A stretch of DNA of 64,000 nt from Lachnospiraceae bacterium (GCA_017540605.1 JAFYAS010000034.1:79518-143517); one strand, 5' to 3'. Counted from the stretch's first letter, positions 47,108 to 56,105 are shown. Notes: generated by a model from the sequence alone, not told the origin. Translations and numbers: made by a program.

Positions 47108-47136
47108 TTGTGATTTTAGTCATTTTATAAGATAAT
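47108..47136 (+). promoter_or_regulatory. Promoter of carB
   Basis: TTGTGA (47108-47113), 17-base spacer, GATAAT (47131-47136). The leader is only about 25 bases, leaving no room for a pyrimidine attenuator. Confidence 0.6.
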
Positions 47137-47168
47137 AGTCGTTAGGATTTTTTTAGGAGGATAACATT

Positions 47169-50100
47169 ATGCCAAAGAGAAATGATATTCACAAGGTTTT
47201 GATCATCGGTTCGGGACCCATTGTTATCGGACAGGCGTGTGAGTTTGACTATTCGGGAACTCAGGCCTGTAAGGCGCTTAAAAAGCTTGGTTACGAGATA
47301 GTATTGGTGAATTCCAATCCCGCAACCATTATGACAGACCCTGAGACCGCAGACATTACATATATCGAGCCCCTTAATGCTGACAGGCTCGAGCAGATCA
47401 TCGAGAAGGAAAGACCCGATGCACTTCTTCCAAATCTCGGTGGACAGAGTGCCCTTAATCTTGCATCTGAGCTTTACAAGAAGGGTATTCTTGATAAATA
47501 CAATGTAGAAGTAATAGGAATTAAGGTAGATTCTATTGAAGCCGGAGAGGACAGAATAGTTTTCAAGAAGGATATGGAATCCATCGGTGTTGAATGTGCT
47601 AGGTCAGATGTGGCTTATTCAGTAGAGGAAGCATTAAAGATCGCCGAAGGACTCGGATATCCTGTTGTTGTCCGTCCGGCTTATACTATGGGCGGTGCCG
47701 GTGGTGGCCTCGTTTACAATAAGGAGGAGCTTTCACAGATTGCTGCAAAGGGACTTCAGGCATCCCTTATCGGACAGGTTCTTATCGAGGAATCAGTACT
47801 TGGTTGGGAGGAGCTTGAGCTTGAGGTAGTAAGAGACTCAGAGGGCAACAAGATCACAGTATGCTTTATCGAGAATATCGATCCCATCGGTATCCATACA
47901 GGTGATTCTCTTTGCGTTGCAGGTATGCAGACTCAGACAGAGGAGCTTCAAAAGAGACTTCAAGAGCAGTCATATAGGATCATTGACAAGGTTGGTATCA
48001 TCGGTGGATGTAATGTTCAGTTTGCTTATGATCCTGTATCAGACCGTATCATCATTATCGAGATCAACCCCAGAACAAGCCGTTCATCAGCCCTTGCATC
48101 AAAGGCTACGGGCTTCCCTATCGCACTTGTATCGGCTATGCTTGCTACAGGTCTTACACTTAAGGAGATTCCTGACGGCAAGACAGGAACACTTGATAAG
48201 TATGTTCCTTCGGGAGATTTCGTTGTTACCAAGATCGCAAGATTCGCATTTGAGAAGTTCAAGGGAGAGAAGGACGAGCTCGGTACTTCTATGAAGGCTG
48301 TTGGAGAGGCTATGTCAATCGCTCCTACATTTAAGGAGAGCTTTTACAAGGCTATACGTTCATTGGAGATCGGACGATCAGGTCTTGGCTTTGCGAAGAG
48401 CTTTAATGATATGACAAAGGATGAGCTTTTAAAGGCTCTTATCACTCCCAATTCAGAGAGATATTTCATTATGTATGAGGCGCTCAGAAAGGGTGCTACT
48501 GCTGATGAGATCTTTGAGATCACAAAGGTTAAGCAGTATTTTGTAAATCAGATAAAGGAGCTTGTTGACGAGGAGAATGAACTATTAAAGAGCAAGGGAA
48601 GTCTTCCTTCAGATGAGCTTTTGATACAGGTTAAAAAAGATGGTTTCTCAGATAAGTATATCGCAGAGCTTTTAGAGATCCCTGAGGATGATGTAAGAGC
48701 TAAGAGACTTGAGCTTGGTATGGTTCAACACTATGAGGGCGTTCATGTATATGGTACTGAGGACAACGAATATTATTATTCAACCTATTGCAGAGAGGAC
48801 AAGGTTCCTGTTACCAACAACAAGAAGATCATGATACTCGGTGGCGGTCCCAACCGTATCGGTCAGGGTATCGAGTTCGATTACTGTTGTGTACATGCGG
48901 CTAAGGAGCTTAAAAAGCTTGGCTTTGAGACCATTATGGTCAACTGTAATCCTGAGACGGTTTCAACCGACTATGATACCTCTGACAGACTTTACTTTGA
49001 GCCTCTTACCGTTGAGGATGTACTTAGCATTTACAACAAGGAGAAGCCTCTCGGCGTGATCGCTCAGTTCGGTGGTCAGACACCTCTTAATATTGCAGCT
49101 ACACTTGAGAAGAACGGCGTACACATCCTTGGTACCAGCTCACAGGTGATCGCAGAGGCAGAGGACAGAGACCTCTTCCGTGAGATGATGGATAAGCTCG
49201 GTATTCCTATGGCAGAGTCAGGTATGGCTTCGACTGTAGAAGAGGCAAAGAAGATTGCAAATGAGATCGGTTATCCTGTAATGGTTCGTCCTTCATTTGT
49301 CCTTGGGGGACGTGGTATGGAGGTCGTATATGATGATGGTGCTATGGATAGCTACATGGCTGAGGCTATCGGCGTAACTCCCGACAGACCTATCCTTATC
49401 GATAGATTTTTAAACAATGCAACCGAGTGTGAGGCAGATGCCATAAGTGACGGAAAGCAGGCTTATGTTCCTACTGTTATGGAACATATTGAGAGAGCAG
49501 GTATTCATTCGGGAGATTCATGCTGCATACTTCCTCCTGCATATCTTACAGAGGAGCATATTGAGACCATCAAGGAATATACCAAGAAGATGGCTCTTGA
49601 GATGGGTGTAGAGGGACTACTTAATGTTCAGTTTGCTATAGAGGGAGAGAAGGTTTATGTAATCGAGGCCAATCCCAGAGCATCGAGAACAGTACCTCTT
49701 GTATCAAAAGTTTGCGATATCAGAATGGTACCTATTGCCGTAGATATCATTACAAGAGAGTTCACAGGAAGCGAGTCGCCTGTTCCCACACTTAAGGAAA
49801 AGGTTATCCCTTATCATGGTGTAAAGGAAGCTGCCTTCCCCTTCGATCGTTTTGAGGGCTACGATCCCGTACTTGGTCCCGAGATGAGATCAACAGGAGA
49901 GGTTCTTGGTATAAGCGAGCATGTAGGTACAGGACTTTCATTCTACAAGGCTCAGGAGGCTGTTAAGAATATCCTTCCTACTGAGGGTACCGCACTCATT
50001 TCCGTAAACAGAAAGGATAAGGCTGAGATCGTTGAGGTGGCTAGAAGCTTCTACGATGACGGCTTCAAGATCCTTGCTACAGGCAATACCTATAAGCTTA

Positions 50101-50396
50101 TCACCGAGGCCGGTATCCCTGCTGAGAAGATACTTAAACTATATGAGGGTCGTCCCAATATTATGGATGCTATCACCAACGGAGAGATTGATCTGATCAT
50201 CAATTCTCCTTCAGGAAAAGAGAGCGCCAATGATGACAGCTACATCAGAAAGGCTGCCATAAAGAAGCGTATTCCTTACTTTACGACTATGGCTGCCGCA
50301 AGACAGGCTGCAAGAGGTATCAAGAGAGTAAAGAAGAGTGGACATGGTGAGGTGAAGAGCCTTCAGGAGCTTCACGCAATGATCACTGAAAAGTAA
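47169..50396 (+). CDS. carB: Carbamoyl-phosphate synthase large subunit
   Basis: 1075 residues, full length. Two homologous ATP-grasp halves: the first begins K-V-L-I-I-G-S-G-P-I-V-I-G-Q, with P-T-A-like Y-T-M-G-G-A-G-G near residue 174 and E-I-N-P-R-T-S-R-S near 300; the second starts at I-M-I-L-G-G-G-P-N-R-I-G-Q-G near 557, with E-A-N-P-R-A-S-R-T near 838; an MGS-like allosteric domain ends the protein. It makes carbamoyl phosphate for arginine and pyrimidines, and needs the glutaminase CarA, which is not coded on either side here. Confidence 0.98.
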   Translation: MPKRNDIHKVLIIGSGPIVIGQACEFDYSGTQACKALKKLGYEIVLVNSNPATIMTDPETADITYIEPLNADRLEQIIEKERPDALLPNLGGQSALNLASELYKKGILDKYNVEVIGIKVDSIEAGEDRIVFKKDMESIGVECARSDVAYSVEEALKIAEGLGYPVVVRPAYTMGGAGGGLVYNKEELSQIAAKGLQASLIGQVLIEESVLGWEELELEVVRDSEGNKITVCFIENIDPIGIHTGDSLCVAGMQTQTEELQKRLQEQSYRIIDKVGIIGGCNVQFAYDPVSDRIIIIEINPRTSRSSALASKATGFPIALVSAMLATGLTLKEIPDGKTGTLDKYVPSGDFVVTKIARFAFEKFKGEKDELGTSMKAVGEAMSIAPTFKESFYKAIRSLEIGRSGLGFAKSFNDMTKDELLKALITPNSERYFIMYEALRKGATADEIFEITKVKQYFVNQIKELVDEENELLKSKGSLPSDELLIQVKKDGFSDKYIAELLEIPEDDVRAKRLELGMVQHYEGVHVYGTEDNEYYYSTYCREDKVPVTNNKKIMILGGGPNRIGQGIEFDYCCVHAAKELKKLGFETIMVNCNPETVSTDYDTSDRLYFEPLTVEDVLSIYNKEKPLGVIAQFGGQTPLNIAATLEKNGVHILGTSSQVIAEAEDRDLFREMMDKLGIPMAESGMASTVEEAKKIANEIGYPVMVRPSFVLGGRGMEVVYDDGAMDSYMAEAIGVTPDRPILIDRFLNNATECEADAISDGKQAYVPTVMEHIERAGIHSGDSCCILPPAYLTEEHIETIKEYTKKMALEMGVEGLLNVQFAIEGEKVYVIEANPRASRTVPLVSKVCDIRMVPIAVDIITREFTGSESPVPTLKEKVIPYHGVKEAAFPFDRFEGYDPVLGPEMRSTGEVLGISEHVGTGLSFYKAQEAVKNILPTEGTALISVNRKDKAEIVEVARSFYDDGFKILATGNTYKLITEAGIPAEKILKLYEGRPNIMDAITNGEIDLIINSPSGKESANDDSYIRKAAIKKRIPYFTTMAAARQAARGIKRVKKSGHGEVKSLQELHAMITEK

Positions 50397-50420
50397 TAAA
50401 ATTAAAAAAACAGTTTATAA

Positions 50421-50467
50421 AAAAAGGCATTTATGATAAAATAGTCATAGGTGTCTTTTTCTTTTTA
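50421..50467 (+). terminator. Probable terminator after carB
   Basis: AAAGGCA (50423-50429) with TGTCTTT (50452-50458), and inside it ATGA with TCAT, separated by a 3-by-3 internal loop; a T-rich tract follows. The stem is weak, so partial read-through into the kinase genes is possible. Confidence 0.6.
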
Positions 50468-50572
50468 TACATTTCCGAACAGTAAAGAAAAAGCATCTGC
50501 AATATTACGCAGGGGTGGAGGTATGACCTGCGTTTGATTGCGTGGTAAAAAGTATTTTGGGAGAGGTTTATT

Positions 50573-52747
50573 ATGCAGTATCGCGTTGGGGACACAGTAG
50601 ATAAGTATCAGATCGTAAAGGTACTGGGACAGGGCAGCTACGGCACAGTATATGAAGCTGTGAGAACAGAAGGAAAGCATCAATACAAGGCTGCCATCAA
50701 GGTTATAACCATTTCTGCGGATTCAGAGGATTATGAGGATGCAGTGGATGGTCTTTCTGAACAGGATTCTATAGAATTTTTCAAAAGTATAGTAGAAGAA
50801 TTGGTCGAGGAATGCGCTCTTATGGAGGATATGAAGGGAGACAGCCATATCGTTTCCTATGAGGATCACCATGTGGAACTCAATAAAGAGGGCAATGAAT
50901 GGACCATCATTATCAGGATGGAGCTTCTCGCTCCGTTTTCAAAGGGTTATCGCGAGCTTACAAAGCAGGGCAAGGAGATGTCTGAAAAGGATGTCATGAA
51001 GCTCGGTATAGATATATGCCGTGCTCTTGAGACCTGTGAAAAGAAGAATAATGTCATTCACAGAGACATTAAGCCCGAGAATATATTTGTTTCTAAAACC
51101 GGCAATTACAAGCTGGGTGATTTTGGTATCGCAAAGGTTCTTGGCGACAAGGGAAGAGCCTCTACCAAGAAGGGGACGGAAAGCTATATGGCCCCTGAGG
51201 TATATTCGGGAAAGACCTATGACAATTCAGCTGATCTGTTCTCTCTTGGAATGATGTTATTTAGGATGATGAATAGGAATCGTCCGCCCTTCTTACCCCC
51301 TGCTCCCGAGAAGTTCGACCACGATATGAGCAGGAATGCATTTGTTTCCCGCATGAAGGGAGATAAGCCTTGGAATGCGCCACAGGATGCCTCAGCAGAG
51401 TTTGCTGCTATTATCCTTAAGGCATGTGAATTCGATGTAGAAAAAAGATACAGACATCCCCGGGATATGAGAAGGGATATAGAAAAGCTTGCAGGACTTG
51501 ATCCTGAGACCTCTTATGCCATCGGTCTATATGAGTTTTCAAGAGCTGTCGGAGATGTGTCTGATGATGTCGAGGATAGGACTGATGAGCTTGGAACAGA
51601 GGAAACCGAGACCACACAGGGCAGAAGGTCTAGAAGACTTACAGGCAGAAGGAACTCATTCTATGCAGAACAAAGAACAGATGAGATAAAGACAGTGGTT
51701 CCGGGAGCAGATGATAGTATTCCTGTTATCAAGACTGTTTCAGCCGGTGGGGACGCATTTGACAAGGCTGTGACAGTAGAGACTGTAAAGAAAGAAGAGG
51801 TAAAAGCTCCTGAGCCAGAGAAGAAGGTTGAGCCGGTAGCAGAAAAGACGGAGGTTAAGCCACAGCAGGGACAAGGTGGAGAGCCGAGACCTCAAGTGCC
51901 CCAGGGACAAGGCGTACAGCCAAGACCACAGGCACACCAGGGACAAGGCGTACAGCCAAGACCTCAAGTACCCCAGGGACAAAGTGGACAGCCAAGACCT
52001 CAAGTACCCCAGGGACAAGGCGTACAGCCAAGACCTCAGGCACCACAAGGACAAGGTGTACAGCCAAGACCTCAGGCACCACAAGGACAAACCGGACAGC
52101 CGAGACCACAGGTAGCTCAGGAAGCGGCTCCAGGTGCGGTTGACAGAAGACAGGCCTCCGGTCAGGTTCCACCTCAGGATAGAAGACAAGTGCCCGGCAA
52201 CTCCCAGGGTGGAGATAGAAGAGAGGCTCCCGGACAGGTAGAGCCCGGTGGTAAGTGGGTAAAGCAGGATATTCCCAATACACCCGCAAAGAAACCTCCG
52301 GTATTTAAAAATGAAGAAGAGAAGATAGCTTACGAAAAGTCTCAGATCGAAGAGGCCAGGAAAAAGCTTGAGATAGAGAGAAGACAGTTTGACTCTGAGA
52401 AGGAGAATGTTGAGACCAAGGTTTTGAGTCCTCAAAAAACTCTTCAGCAGAAGGTCAGGATCGATTCCAATGAATTTGAACAGGATGACAGATCCGAGAA
52501 CACTACGACTACTACCTTCGGTGAGACCACTATGTTGCGTCTTAGAAAAGAGATACAGGATGGTACTGTCGTGGGTAGCCAGAAGGGCAGCTTCTTGTTT
52601 GAGCTTGCTATGATGAGCAAGGCTGCATCTGAGGAAGCAAAGCAGGACGCAGATGCTTCGGGTAAAGCTCAGGGTGATAGTCAGGGAGATCAAAGAGGCG
52701 CTTCCGGAGCAAGAGATAAGCTGCGCAAATTCCTTCAACGTAAGTAA
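50573..52747 (+). CDS. Ser/Thr protein kinase with Gln/Pro-rich repeat tail
   Basis: 724 residues. Kinase domain about 10-300: G-Q-G-S-Y-G-T-V, ATP Lys 43 (A-A-I-K), H-R-D-I-K-P-E-N with catalytic Asp 165, D-F-G 183-185, and G-T-E-S-Y-M-A-P-E, so it should be active. The tail has about seven 12-residue repeats Q-P-R-P-Q-x-P-Q-G-Q-G-V (about residues 432-512), a Gln/Arg-rich part, and a charged helical part; Thr-rich E-N-T-T-T-T-T-F-G-E may be a phosphorylation target or FHA-binding site. No membrane helix. It is followed 17 bases later by a PP2C phosphatase and then a second kinase of the same subfamily. Confidence 0.93.
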   Translation: MQYRVGDTVDKYQIVKVLGQGSYGTVYEAVRTEGKHQYKAAIKVITISADSEDYEDAVDGLSEQDSIEFFKSIVEELVEECALMEDMKGDSHIVSYEDHHVELNKEGNEWTIIIRMELLAPFSKGYRELTKQGKEMSEKDVMKLGIDICRALETCEKKNNVIHRDIKPENIFVSKTGNYKLGDFGIAKVLGDKGRASTKKGTESYMAPEVYSGKTYDNSADLFSLGMMLFRMMNRNRPPFLPPAPEKFDHDMSRNAFVSRMKGDKPWNAPQDASAEFAAIILKACEFDVEKRYRHPRDMRRDIEKLAGLDPETSYAIGLYEFSRAVGDVSDDVEDRTDELGTEETETTQGRRSRRLTGRRNSFYAEQRTDEIKTVVPGADDSIPVIKTVSAGGDAFDKAVTVETVKKEEVKAPEPEKKVEPVAEKTEVKPQQGQGGEPRPQVPQGQGVQPRPQAHQGQGVQPRPQVPQGQSGQPRPQVPQGQGVQPRPQAPQGQGVQPRPQAPQGQTGQPRPQVAQEAAPGAVDRRQASGQVPPQDRRQVPGNSQGGDRREAPGQVEPGGKWVKQDIPNTPAKKPPVFKNEEEKIAYEKSQIEEARKKLEIERRQFDSEKENVETKVLSPQKTLQQKVRIDSNEFEQDDRSENTTTTTFGETTMLRLRKEIQDGTVVGSQKGSFLFELAMMSKAASEEAKQDADASGKAQGDSQGDQRGASGARDKLRKFLQRK
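51865..52112 (+). repeat. 36-base repeats coding Q-P-R-P-Q-x-P-Q-G-Q-G-V
   Basis: About seven units of 36 bases with small differences (CCAAGACCTCAGGCACCACAAGG type), in frame within the kinase tail. Sequence divergence between units is partly synonymous, meaning the protein pattern is kept. Confidence 0.9.
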
Positions 52748-52764
52748 TCGCCGGAGAACAATGG

Positions 52765-53541
52765 ATGAGATACAGGTATAAGGCTTGCTGTGATGTCGGC
52801 CTAAGAAGAAAGAACAATGAAGACAATTTTTATATCGACAGATGCTTAAGAGCTGATGTGAACACCCTTCATTATGAAACAGATGTGCTTGAGAAAGTGG
52901 ATGAACCACTTCTTTGCGGAGTGTTTGATGGTATGGGGGGCGAGGACAACGGAGAGCTGGCGTCACTTGAAGCGTGCAGGCTTCTAAGAGATTATGAGGG
53001 CAAGCCATTTGAGCTTTTATCAACGGAGTATATCATCAAGGCGAACAATCGTGTCTGTGATATGATCACTATCCATGGTAAAAAGAGTATGGGTTCCACC
53101 CTTGCAATTGCGCTATTTGGTGACCACAAATTTAGCTTTTGTAATATAGGTGACAGCCCTGTGTATCTTTTTCGTGACGGTATTTTGGAGCAGCTTTCGG
53201 TGGATCACAACGAGGCTCAGACTCTTTATGAGCTTGGCTGGATTACCAAGGAGCAGTTAAAGACCGACAAAAGAAAGAATATCCTGACTCAGCATTTGGG
53301 AATATATGAAGACGAGATGGTCATCGAACCGTTTGTTGTAAGAAATAAGCCACTTTCTGCCGGGGATCGTGTATTGATATGCAGTGATGGTCTTCCGGAT
53401 TCGGTTTTAGCGGATGATATAGCAGCCGCTATGAGTGCAGAGAGTGATACGGGAAAGCTTGTGGACAAGCTCTTAGATATGGCATTGTCACAAGGAGCGA
53501 GGGACAACATTACTATTATGATCATCGACGCAATTGAATGA
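52765..53541 (+). CDS. PP2C-type Ser/Thr protein phosphatase
   Basis: 258 residues. D-V-G-L-R-R-K-N-N-E-D-N near residue 10, D-G-M-G-G near 54, S-x-G-S-T-L near 109, G-D-S-P-V-Y near 129 and S-D-G-L-P-D near 207, R-D-N-I-T near 246 are the PP2C metal-binding motifs. It should reverse phosphorylation by the flanking kinases. ATG at 52765 with CCGGAGAA upstream (an out-of-frame ATG lies at 52761). The position between two kinases indicates one signalling unit. Confidence 0.94.
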   Translation: MRYRYKACCDVGLRRKNNEDNFYIDRCLRADVNTLHYETDVLEKVDEPLLCGVFDGMGGEDNGELASLEACRLLRDYEGKPFELLSTEYIIKANNRVCDMITIHGKKSMGSTLAIALFGDHKFSFCNIGDSPVYLFRDGILEQLSVDHNEAQTLYELGWITKEQLKTDKRKNILTQHLGIYEDEMVIEPFVVRNKPLSAGDRVLICSDGLPDSVLADDIAAAMSAESDTGKLVDKLLDMALSQGARDNITIMIIDAIE

Positions 53542-53592
53542 TCTTTAGACACTTTAGAAATTGACTTGTGAAATAGTAGGGAGGATTGAAAA

Positions 53593-54501
53593 TTGCAGAT
53601 AGGAGATAGCATTTTTTCCAATTGGACCATAAAGTCGATACTTGGACAAGGTGGTTTTGCTACTGTCTATGAGATCGAGCGCGAGGAATTCGGAAGAGTT
53701 TCAAAGGCGGCGGCCAAGGTTATGTATATTGAGAAACCGCATATTGACAGTCCTATTTATGATTTTGCGGGTATGAGCGAGGACGAGGTGTCCCGCATTT
53801 ATTACAATGTCATAGATGACCTTGTTGATGAATGTGTGCTTTTGGAGAAGATGAAGGGCGACAGCCACATTGTATCCTATGAGGATCATGAGATTGAATT
53901 TGATGAGAATGAGAATTGTACCATTTCCATCAGGATGGAGTTGCTTACTCCGCTTAACAAATACGTTAGAAAGAATGTTTTTACACTTCGTGACATTGTG
54001 GAAATGGGCGTGGAGATCTGCGAGGGCCTTGAGACCTGCGCAAAGAACAATATCATTCACCGTGATATAAAGCCCTCAAATATTTATGTCACCGATATAG
54101 GCACCTTCAAGCTGGGGGATTTCGGTATCTCAAAATCTCTTGAAGAGAATCATTATACCAATTCCCAAAAGGGAACAAGAACATATATGGCGCCTGAGGT
54201 TTATAGAGGTGAATCCTATGGTGTCAGCACAGATATTTATTGTCTGGGTATTGTTTTATACCGTTTGTTAAATGAGAACAAGCTTCCTTTTGTGCCTATT
54301 GGGAAGAAGCTTACGGCAACAGACAGGGACGAGGCTATAAAGAGAAGAATGTCGGGAGAGGTGATTCCGCCTCCTGTAAATGCATCCGATTATCTTGCAA
54401 AGGTTATCGGAAAAGCCATCGAATATTTCCCTGAGGACAGATATTCATCTGCTACTGAGTTTAAAGCAGCTCTTGAAGAGCTTCTTGATTATCACGACTA
54501 A
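53593..54501 (+). CDS. Ser/Thr protein kinase, second copy (ends at in-frame TAA)
   Basis: 302 residues covering just the kinase domain: G-Q-G-G-F-A-T-V, ATP Lys about 42, H-R-D-I-K-P-S-N with Asp about 158, D-F-G at 176, G-T-R-T-Y-M-A-P-E. Close relative of the kinase at 50573 (same I-V-S-Y-E-D-H and M-K-G-D-S-H segments). TTG start at 53593 is eight bases after AGGGAGG. The TAA at 54499-54501 comes right after the last kinase helix, and the same frame then stays open for another 302 codons (to 55410) ending in a membrane anchor, so the gene may once have coded a 600-residue anchored kinase. Confidence 0.9.
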   Translation: MQIGDSIFSNWTIKSILGQGGFATVYEIEREEFGRVSKAAAKVMYIEKPHIDSPIYDFAGMSEDEVSRIYYNVIDDLVDECVLLEKMKGDSHIVSYEDHEIEFDENENCTISIRMELLTPLNKYVRKNVFTLRDIVEMGVEICEGLETCAKNNIIHRDIKPSNIYVTDIGTFKLGDFGISKSLEENHYTNSQKGTRTYMAPEVYRGESYGVSTDIYCLGIVLYRLLNENKLPFVPIGKKLTATDRDEAIKRRMSGEVIPPPVNASDYLAKVIGKAIEYFPEDRYSSATEFKAALEELLDYHD

Positions 54502-54537
54502 GAGGATGAGATAGAGAATATAGACGGAGAAACCCCT

Positions 54538-55410
54538 GTGGTCGGTCGTGTAGATGGAGAGACAGGTTCCCTTACAGAGGCCTCTGAGACAGCTCCCGAG
54601 AGGAATCGCTGGGAGGAAGGTTATACCACTATGGATCAGACGGTCTATACTGAGTATTCCGAATTTGCCGGCGATGATGAATCAACCATCATACTTCCTG
54701 AGAATCAAAAGAAGGTTGAGGAGGCAGTTCCGGAGGTTGTAGCCGAAAAAGCTGAGAGTGATGAGAATGCATCTAATGTTGAAGAAACAGAGGTAGTGGA
54801 TGTTGATTATGAGGATGATGGCGCTGTTGAGGCTGAAGGAGAGGATGAAGATTCGGCTGAGGTTCAGAAAGAGACTACAGAAGAAACTATAGAAGAAACT
54901 GAGGACGAGGCTGTAGATGAAATCGGAGCTCAAGAAGAGGCTGAGTCGGAGAATAAAGAGGCGGAAACTCAGGAAGAGACTGAGGTGGAAACTGTTGAAA
55001 CTCAAAAGGAGACTGAAACAGAGTCATCTAAAGAGGCAGAGACAAAGCCTGATTTAGAGAAACCTTCTGAGTCAGATACAGAGTCAAGTTCAATGTCAGG
55101 TGCTGATTCTGAATCAAAGTCCGAGACTAAGTCAGGGCCAGAGAACGAAAGATCAAAGCAAAGAAACTCCATAGATGATGAGCCTGCCATTGAGGTAGAA
55201 TCGCGAGTAGTAGAGCCTCAATATATCACCGAGGAGGTTATAAAGCCTGCTACCTGGAAGGAAACTCCCGAGGAGGCCTTCAATAAGGCAATGGAAGAGA
55301 TGCCCCCCGGCTATTCCCAGATGTCAGGTGGCAAAAAGGAGATACCTTCCTGGGCTTATATAGTAGCTGTGATAGCCGTGATCGTGGTGTTGGCGATCGT
55401 GTTTATGTAG
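54538..55410 (+). CDS. Acidic, tail-anchored protein in frame with the kinase
   Basis: About 290 residues if started at GTG 54538, which has GGAG eight bases upstream; the open frame itself runs unbroken from 54502, directly after the kinase TAA. Residues 50-210 are highly acidic low-complexity sequence (Glu/Thr/Ser/Asp), followed by a short ordered part (E-E-A-F-N-K-A-M-E-E-M-P-P-G-Y-S) and a single C-terminal membrane helix of about 19 residues. This is a linker-plus-anchor as found in full-length PrkC-like kinases. Either it is made as a separate protein, joined to the kinase by read-through, or is the broken part of a pseudogene. Confidence 0.6.
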   Translation: MVGRVDGETGSLTEASETAPERNRWEEGYTTMDQTVYTEYSEFAGDDESTIILPENQKKVEEAVPEVVAEKAESDENASNVEETEVVDVDYEDDGAVEAEGEDEDSAEVQKETTEETIEETEDEAVDEIGAQEEAESENKEAETQEETEVETVETQKETETESSKEAETKPDLEKPSESDTESSSMSGADSESKSETKSGPENERSKQRNSIDDEPAIEVESRVVEPQYITEEVIKPATWKETPEEAFNKAMEEMPPGYSQMSGGKKEIPSWAYIVAVIAVIVVLAIVFM

Positions 55411-55447
55411 GGTGAGGGAGAGATTACTAAATGGTATGGAGGCGGCT

Positions 55448-55681
55448 ATGAATATAGCGGTAGTAGATGATCTGGAACATGATCTGGAGATGTTTTCGGG
55501 AATCATCGACAAAGCATTAGCAAAGAGAGAAGAAAAATACAATATATTCAAATATATCTTTACCGACGACCTGCTTGAAGAATTAGAAAAATTCGATGTA
55601 GTTTTTCTTGATTGCAAGATGCCCGGTAAGGATGGAATAGAGATAGCTGAGGATATCAGATATGAAGTTTTAAAGAAATAA
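55448..55681 (+). pseudogene. Truncated response-regulator receiver domain
   Basis: 77 residues. A-V-V-D-D near the start and V-F-L-D-C-K-M-P-G-K-D-G (phospho-acceptor Asp about 57) are receiver motifs, as in LytTR-type regulators. The frame stops after the third helix; the conserved Thr/Ser and Lys of the switch region and any output domain are missing (normal receiver about 115-120 residues). GGAGG precedes ATG 55448. Probably the remnant of a regulator gene; a stand-alone mini-receiver is less likely. Confidence 0.65.
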
Positions 55682-55700
55682 AATGGGAGGATGTTTAAAT

Positions 55701-55895
55701 ATGAGAAGATTGAGTTATGGTGAACAAGCTAATGAAATAGTAGCGCTCCTAGACAAAGAGATTAAATGGCTAGATTCTCTTCCTCCTGAAGAGGCTCAAA
55801 AAGAAGCTCGGAAGGGTCTTATTAAGGTGGGAATCGTCGATGGTGAAGGCAATCTTACCGCTCCTTATGTAGCATTGAGGGATCGTTATGTATAG
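55701..55895 (+). CDS. Small protein of unknown function, coupled to next gene
   Basis: 64 residues from ATG 55701, ten bases after GGGAGG. Mostly helical and charged, with E-I-V-A-L-L-D-K-E-I-K-W-L-D-S-L-P and a C-terminal V-G-I-V-D-G-E-G-N-L-T-A-P-Y stretch. No domain recognised with confidence. Its end overlaps the start of the next small gene by eight bases, so the two are translated together. Lies in a patch of short and broken genes, so transfer or decay is likely. Confidence 0.55.
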   Translation: MRRLSYGEQANEIVALLDKEIKWLDSLPPEEAQKEARKGLIKVGIVDGEGNLTAPYVALRDRYV

Positions 55896-56064
55896 TAAAA
55901 AAACAAGCTTATTGATAGGATTTCATGGGTGCGATAACTGTGGTAATCGGTGCGGACATATCGGAATATATGTAGGTGGCGGGTATATAGTTCATTCCTA
56001 TGGTGAAAGTATTCATAAGGATGCATCAAAGACGAAGGTATATCAGAAGCTGTTTAAGCTTTAA
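55888..56064 (+). CDS. Short protein resembling the His half of an NlpC/P60 or CHAP domain
   Basis: 58 residues, not preceded by its own ribosome site but overlapping the previous gene. C-G-H-I-G-I-Y-V-G-G-G-Y-I-V-H-S is typical of the strand with the active-site His in NlpC/P60-type peptidases. The catalytic Cys part that should come about 60-80 residues earlier is missing; instead there are three Cys in G-C-D-N-C-G-N-R-C. Most likely a truncated wall hydrolase or lysin fragment; a metal-binding micro-protein is possible. Confidence 0.5.
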   Translation: MYSKKTSLLIGFHGCDNCGNRCGHIGIYVGGGYIVHSYGESIHKDASKTKVYQKLFKL

Positions 56065-56105
56065 TGATGCTGTTTAGTAATCGTATCATTTTCCAAGAAA
56101 AATCG

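Noticed and set aside
51865..52112. Repeats spaced at 36 bases, CRISPR-like at first sight
   Set aside because: Units follow each other without spacers, are in frame in a kinase gene and differ synonymously; they are protein repeats.
51740..53023. 427-codon open frame on the minus strand opposite the kinase and phosphatase
   Set aside because: It mirrors the repeat and biased codon pattern of the plus-strand genes, has no family motif and crosses two well-supported genes.
54499..54501. Recoding of the TAA stop as a special amino acid
   Set aside because: Known recoding to selenocysteine or pyrrolysine uses TGA or TAG, not TAA, and no structured element follows.
55448..56064. Prophage remnant
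   Set aside because: Only one lysin-like fragment; no integrase, structural or attachment-site signal visible.
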